This document shows, in pieces, positions 60,401 through 64,000 of a DNA stretch of 64,000 bases. The translations under genes and the position numbers were made by a program. Position 1 is the first letter of the stretch; every line of letters starts with the position of its first letter. Source of the DNA: Impatiens glandulifera (taxonomy: Eukaryota > Streptophyta > Magnoliopsida > Ericales > Balsaminaceae); assembly GCF_907164915.1 (NCBI RefSeq), contig NC_061868.1, forward strand, positions 30,129,939 through 30,193,938, in the 5' to 3' direction. The notes under the pieces were generated by a model, which searched no databases, was not told where the DNA came from, and saw only the letters and a program-made list of their open reading frames with translations.

Positions 60401-60843
60401 TAACTGGCTATTTGTTCACGCTAGCTAAAGCTCCAGTTAGTTGGAAGTCTACTTTCTAGTCAATAGTTGCTTTGTCTACAACAGAGGCAAAGTATATGGC
60501 TATTACAGATGCTGTGAAGGAGGCAATTTGGCTACAAGGATTGCTAAAAGACTTGGGAGTTGGTCAAGAACATATTGTGGTATATTCTGACTGTCAGAGT
60601 GCTATTCACTTAGCAAGAAATCAAGTCTTTCATGCAGGAACGAAGCATATTGATGTTCGCTATCACTTTGTGCGGGAAATTCTTGAAAAAGAGGTAGTAC
60701 TTCTCCATAAAATTTGTACTATGGAGAATCTTGCAGACATGATGACTAAGGTTGTAACAAGAGCCAAATTTAAATATTGTTTAGATTTGGTAAATATTTG
60801 CGCGTTTGAGTCGGCGCTGAAGAGCGCCAATTGGAAGCACTGA
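57470..60843 (+). pseudogene. Copia pol: protease, integrase, RT, RNase H
   Basis: The protease is near 57730-57760 (WILDSVCTYHMT, with Val where the DSG-type active site normally has Gly). The GAG-pre-integrase segment is at about 58140-58260. The integrase core is at 58310-58700 (HSDVWGPAKTPSLGG, FVDDFSRRVW). The C-terminal integrase region is at 58850-58990. RT is at 59260-60024, with CKWIFAKKEG and the catalytic YVDDMLIASK at about 59830-59865. RNase H is at 60340-60843 (SDYAGDSDKRRSITGYLF, TTEAKYMAITDA, KHIDVRYHFVREI, ADMMTK). Stops near 58427, 58593, 59032 and 60022 separate the pieces. RT and RNase H are the best preserved parts. Confidence 0.9.
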
Positions 60844-60899
60844 AGAACTATTTTTTAATATTGAAGATTGTATTTGGATATTGTGCCCAGGTGGAAATT

Positions 60900-61193
60900 T
60901 GTTATTTTTGGCACAATTAGAATTCTACATTGGAAGATGATGAGAGTGAAAGAGTTTCTTAGTATATAAAAGAAACTATATTCACAATTAGAATAAATCC
61001 CACATCGGAAGATGATGGAAGTTGGACAAGTTTTTTAGTGTATAAAAGAAACTATCCCCTCTTTAATTTATTGCACTCAATATTTGTATCTCTTCTTCCT
61101 TATTAATTGATAGCCTTAGTGTTCGTAGACGTATGCAATATTTTGGCCGAACTCTGTTATCAAATTATGTTAGTGTGTTCTTTCTTTTGTTTC
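60900..61193 (+). mobile_element. Copia 3' LTR, truncated
   Basis: Begins TGTTATTTTTGGCACAATTA and follows the 5' LTR through TTAGTGTGTTCTTTCTTTTG. The expected last ~30 bases are replaced by unrelated sequence. Confidence 0.82.
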
Positions 61194-62913
61194 TTCTTTT
61201 GATTCTATCAGTGTAATAGTCTTGGTTTCATTGAAAATATCATACTTTTTCGGCGAGGACTACTTTGAATGTGAAAATAACCTAACTGAATTGTCCCATT
61301 TGAGAGCGATTTTTCCATGATTTGACTGATAGTTAACCGAGATGGTATTTGTGTCTCCCGACCCCTCCCGATCTCATTCCGATTCTGCCCGAATACTAAC
61401 ACAATTAAATATATAAAATCAACAATATATTTTATTTATTTATTATATTTTATAAGAATTTTAAGTTTATTTTATTATAATAATAAATAGTCAATATATT
61501 ACCATATACTTTTATTATATAATACTTTTTTTTAAAGAATATAACTTGAAATCGCACCCCTACATAGAATTTCTACATAAAGGAAAAGTGACAAATTAAG
61601 TTAGAAGAGCCAATTCATGTTACACATTTTTTGAGTGTTTAACTACTCCTTCAAATCTCTATAAGCATTGTATCAACACAACCTATTCACATTTTGTGTA
61701 TTCCCCAAAACCAAAAATAATATTTTATTAGAATTGTTTATCAAAATATTCATTATTACAAAGTTTGATTCTTAAGATACAGTGACCTCGAAGTCAATTT
61801 CAATTTAGAACTACTTAAATTGTGGAAGATTGTACTAACTTTCTACATTTAAATAAAGAAATATATTAAAATAATAATTTTATAATTATATTTGATTCTC
61901 ATTAGTTACGTTCTCATTATAACTATGAAGGATTGTGTTTTTTTATTTTTTTATTTTAGTTTTGAAGGCTATAAAGATGATAAAGAATTGGTGTTAGAAA
62001 TCCATTTTACATTTAAAGGAAGTCATGACCCCATATTAATTTAATATGTGATTCTAAATTTGATAAATATTTGGATGGAATGGACTTGTTTTATTAAAAA
62101 AATAAAATGGTTTCAAGTTTGTGGCAAACAACATTTTGGTTGATACATGAAATCCACTAATTTTGTGAAGTAATTCATATTTCATTTTTAAATCCATAAC
62201 TATCTGAGCTTGGGCTAGGGCTTGACCTATTGGGCTAAGATTTAAAGTTTTCTGTTCATTTTCATAATTTATGTGATGTTTCTGAAGGCCCATAACTATT
62301 AGTACTGACTTGGAGGATTAGTGATAGTTGGGATGATAATGTAATTTTTATTTTGTAATTCTTTTTAATATAATTACAGTGATATATAATATTTTAATGT
62401 TAAAAATAATTTAGTTTAATTGTTTAACTATTTTCTTTATAAATTTTGATCTTGAAATTAATCAAACATTAAAATAAATATAATTTTTAATTTTCTTTTG
62501 GTGAATATAAATTGCATCAAGATGGGGCCATGTCTTTACTCTATTATTCAAATAAAAATTCATTAACTAGCCTAATAAATTTTATATTATTTTTTATTTT
62601 TATTTTAAACAACATTTTTTTATTAAGAATTTATGTTTGGCTTTATTTTAATTTATGAATGACTTAATTATTAATCTATTAGGATAGTTTAAATGACATA
62701 ATTTTATTTACAAAAATTAAAGATTTTATGTTGATTTTCATTAAAAATGTTATTGATTTAAAAAAGAGCTAGGAGAGTTATTTACTATTAATAATATCTA
62801 TGATATATACATTTTAGTTCAAGACATTTTTTTAGTATGAATCAAACTTGAGAATTTTGGTTTCTTAGTAAAAATTGTGTTCTTGAACTATCTAACTATG
62901 TTTTATTATATAG
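61194..62913. other. AT-rich non-coding DNA
   Basis: No gene recognised. A short minus-strand open frame at 61402-61208 has no family I know. Confidence 0.5.
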
Positions 62914-63399
62914 TGTTAGATAAATTCAGACCGGTTCAAATAAACCTAACTTAAATAAACTTCTCATGCAGGAACAAGGAACCGGACCGGATGAACAAGA
63001 GAACCGACTAAAAAAAACCAATCGGTCAAGCTACTAAACCGATCAAGAATATTCGGAACGTGACCGCACAAAGAAAGGATCGGCCAAAGCTCAAAACCGG
63101 AATCATCAAACAGCCGATCATCCACAAGACAAGAATAACCGGAAGAAGTCCGGTTACATCACTACCAAAAGACATTCGGCCAAGTCAAATGACCGACCAG
63201 TACAAGAAGACAATTCGGGTATCTGTTGAGAACGATACCAAAGGAACAGACTGAACACTTCCATATTCATGCAAGTCTGAGGAAAGACTGTAGGCTGCAG
63301 AAGACAGTACTACCGGATCCTTCCACTTCGGGATAAGACAGAAAGGAAATCTTCCAAGTACAGACAACTGTCCAACAGACAGTGACTACATCAAGTAAA

Positions 63400-63505
63400 A
63401 GACAAACCCGGCAGGTTTGTCTTACAGACCGGCAGGTCTGAGACAGAACACCAGGTCTGAGGTTGATCATCAGGTCTGAGGAAACGACCGCAGGTCTGAA
63501 CCTCT
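63400..63505 (+). repeat. CAGGTCTGAG short repeats in U3-like region
   Basis: CAGGTCTGAG or close variants recur at about 63433, 63452, 63472 and 63491, with GGCAGGTTTGTC just before. Spaced short repeats upstream of a TATA box are common in LTR enhancers. Confidence 0.75.
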
Positions 63506-63582
63506 GAAACACTGAATCACTGCACCGCTGCTCAGCCAATCAGATTCAAGGAAGTGAAATATGACCGTTGGCATATTTCACC

Positions 63583-63594
63583 TATAAAAGGAGG
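63583..63594 (+). promoter_or_regulatory. Putative LTR TATA box
   Basis: TATAAAAGGAGG, about 80 bp downstream of the short-repeat cluster. It is a strong TATA match in otherwise mixed sequence. Confidence 0.6.
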
Positions 63595-64000
63595 TAGCTG
63601 AAAAGAGTAAATGCAGTGACTTAAGCGGGACATTAAGAGACAACAGTGTGATATTGAGATATTAAGAGCATTTACTACAAGTGATAAGAGTGTGCTGTTC
63701 TAGAAAGCCTAAGTGTTGAAAGTTAAAGTGTGTTTTACAATTTCGGTGTAAATTGTAAGAGTGTTATCGAGCAGGAAATAAGTCTCGATCGGCCTGTACT
63801 TGTATTCCTTAGTGAATATCCTTCTCGCGGTTTCGAGAGGAAGGGGTGACGTAGGAGTTTTATCTCCGAACATCCATAAAATCTGTCTTGCTATTTACTT
63901 TCTGCCGGCTTCATTGTCTAACCGATTAACTTAACTACACCGCTCCAAACCGACTCTACACTAACCATACCGAATTTCCAGATTACCGAAACCGACCCAC

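Larger units (their letters stand above)
56150..61193 (+). mobile_element. Near full-length Ty1/copia retrotransposon, dead
   Basis: 5' LTR 56150-56797, primer site TGGTATTAGAGTC at 56800-56812, gag at 56830-57468, pol to 60843, purine-rich AGGTGGAAAT, and 3' LTR from 60900. The 3' LTR follows the 5' LTR to about 61193 and then diverges before the expected end. A 5' flank of GATTAA precedes the TG, but a matching right-hand target was not found because the 3' end is lost. Gag and pol carry several stops and frameshifts. Confidence 0.92.
62914..64000 (+). mobile_element. Long LTR of a large retrotransposon (partial, runs off window)
   Basis: From TGTTAGATAAATTCAGACCGG at 62914 the composition changes to GC-richer DNA that continues to the window end. 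Downstream are a TATA box (TATAAAAGGAGG, about 63583-63594) followed by a transcribed-leader-like region. These are features of a long LTR U3-R arrangement. No internal region, primer site or second LTR is visible, so the identification is by style only. The superfamily cannot be decided. Confidence 0.55.

Noticed and set aside
61208..61402. Minus-strand 64-codon ORF
   Set aside because: No recognisable motif and no gene context; too short to support.

Overview
This is a nuclear segment of a flowering plant, probably a eudicot. It is very AT-rich and full of (TA)n tracts. It is built mainly from decayed LTR retrotransposons of both superfamilies (Ty1/copia and Ty3/gypsy) with tRNA-Met-type primer sites, plus plant-type PIF/Harbinger, CACTA, hAT, SINE and Helitron-like repeats. 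It also carries a plastid-derived tRNA fragment, a spliced plant terpene synthase gene and plant serine/histidine-decarboxylase-like sequences. The species cannot be named from the sequence.

Layout. 1-2309: 3' half and LTR of a dead copia element. 2333-6845: AT-rich DNA holding the first copy of a unique-looking block (D1). 6846-18996: a PIF/Harbinger transposon, opened by a 5.56-kb chromodomain Ty3/gypsy element (13396-18951, GAAAC target duplication). Part of that nest was then copied in tandem (units of about 4.05 kb, 7278-11322 and 11323-15400, joined at a 4-base AATT microhomology). 19285-20150: second copy of the D block. 20154-23028: a CACTA-like element (TTA target duplication) enclosing an array of roughly 300-bp repeats. 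23032-25900: AT-rich DNA.

26004-29786 is the only gene that looks intact: a seven-exon, 592-residue class I terpene synthase with a putative transit peptide and the RRx8W, RxR, DDxxD and NSE/DTE-type motifs. It probably makes a monoterpene in plastids. 30295-30690 is an orphan LTR with primer site. 31141-31229 is a plastid trnI-CAU fragment fused to a 5'-truncated copia element (31230-35489). 35525-36470 is a weak minus-strand DUF4283-like relic.

38018-39770 and 48521-50290 are two broken copies of a five-exon PLP-dependent serine/histidine decarboxylase-like gene. A third, much older exon relic lies between them at about 46505-46640. The copies carry different disabling changes, so this is a decayed local gene family. 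SINEs, Helitron-like arrays and a TRIM-like insertion fill the space between and around them.

51780-55290 is a decayed minus-strand Ty3/gypsy pol interrupted by a 1.28-kb TRIM (53306-54587, ATCCT target duplication). The TRIM carries a 227-bp hAT MITE in its primer-binding site. 56150-61193 is a nearly full-length but dead copia element with a fold-back in its 5' LTR. 62914-64000 is the start of a GC-richer LTR that runs off the window.

There is no evidence of an operon-like system. The most informative content is the layered insertion and duplication history, and the single intact terpene synthase beside a dead decarboxylase cluster.
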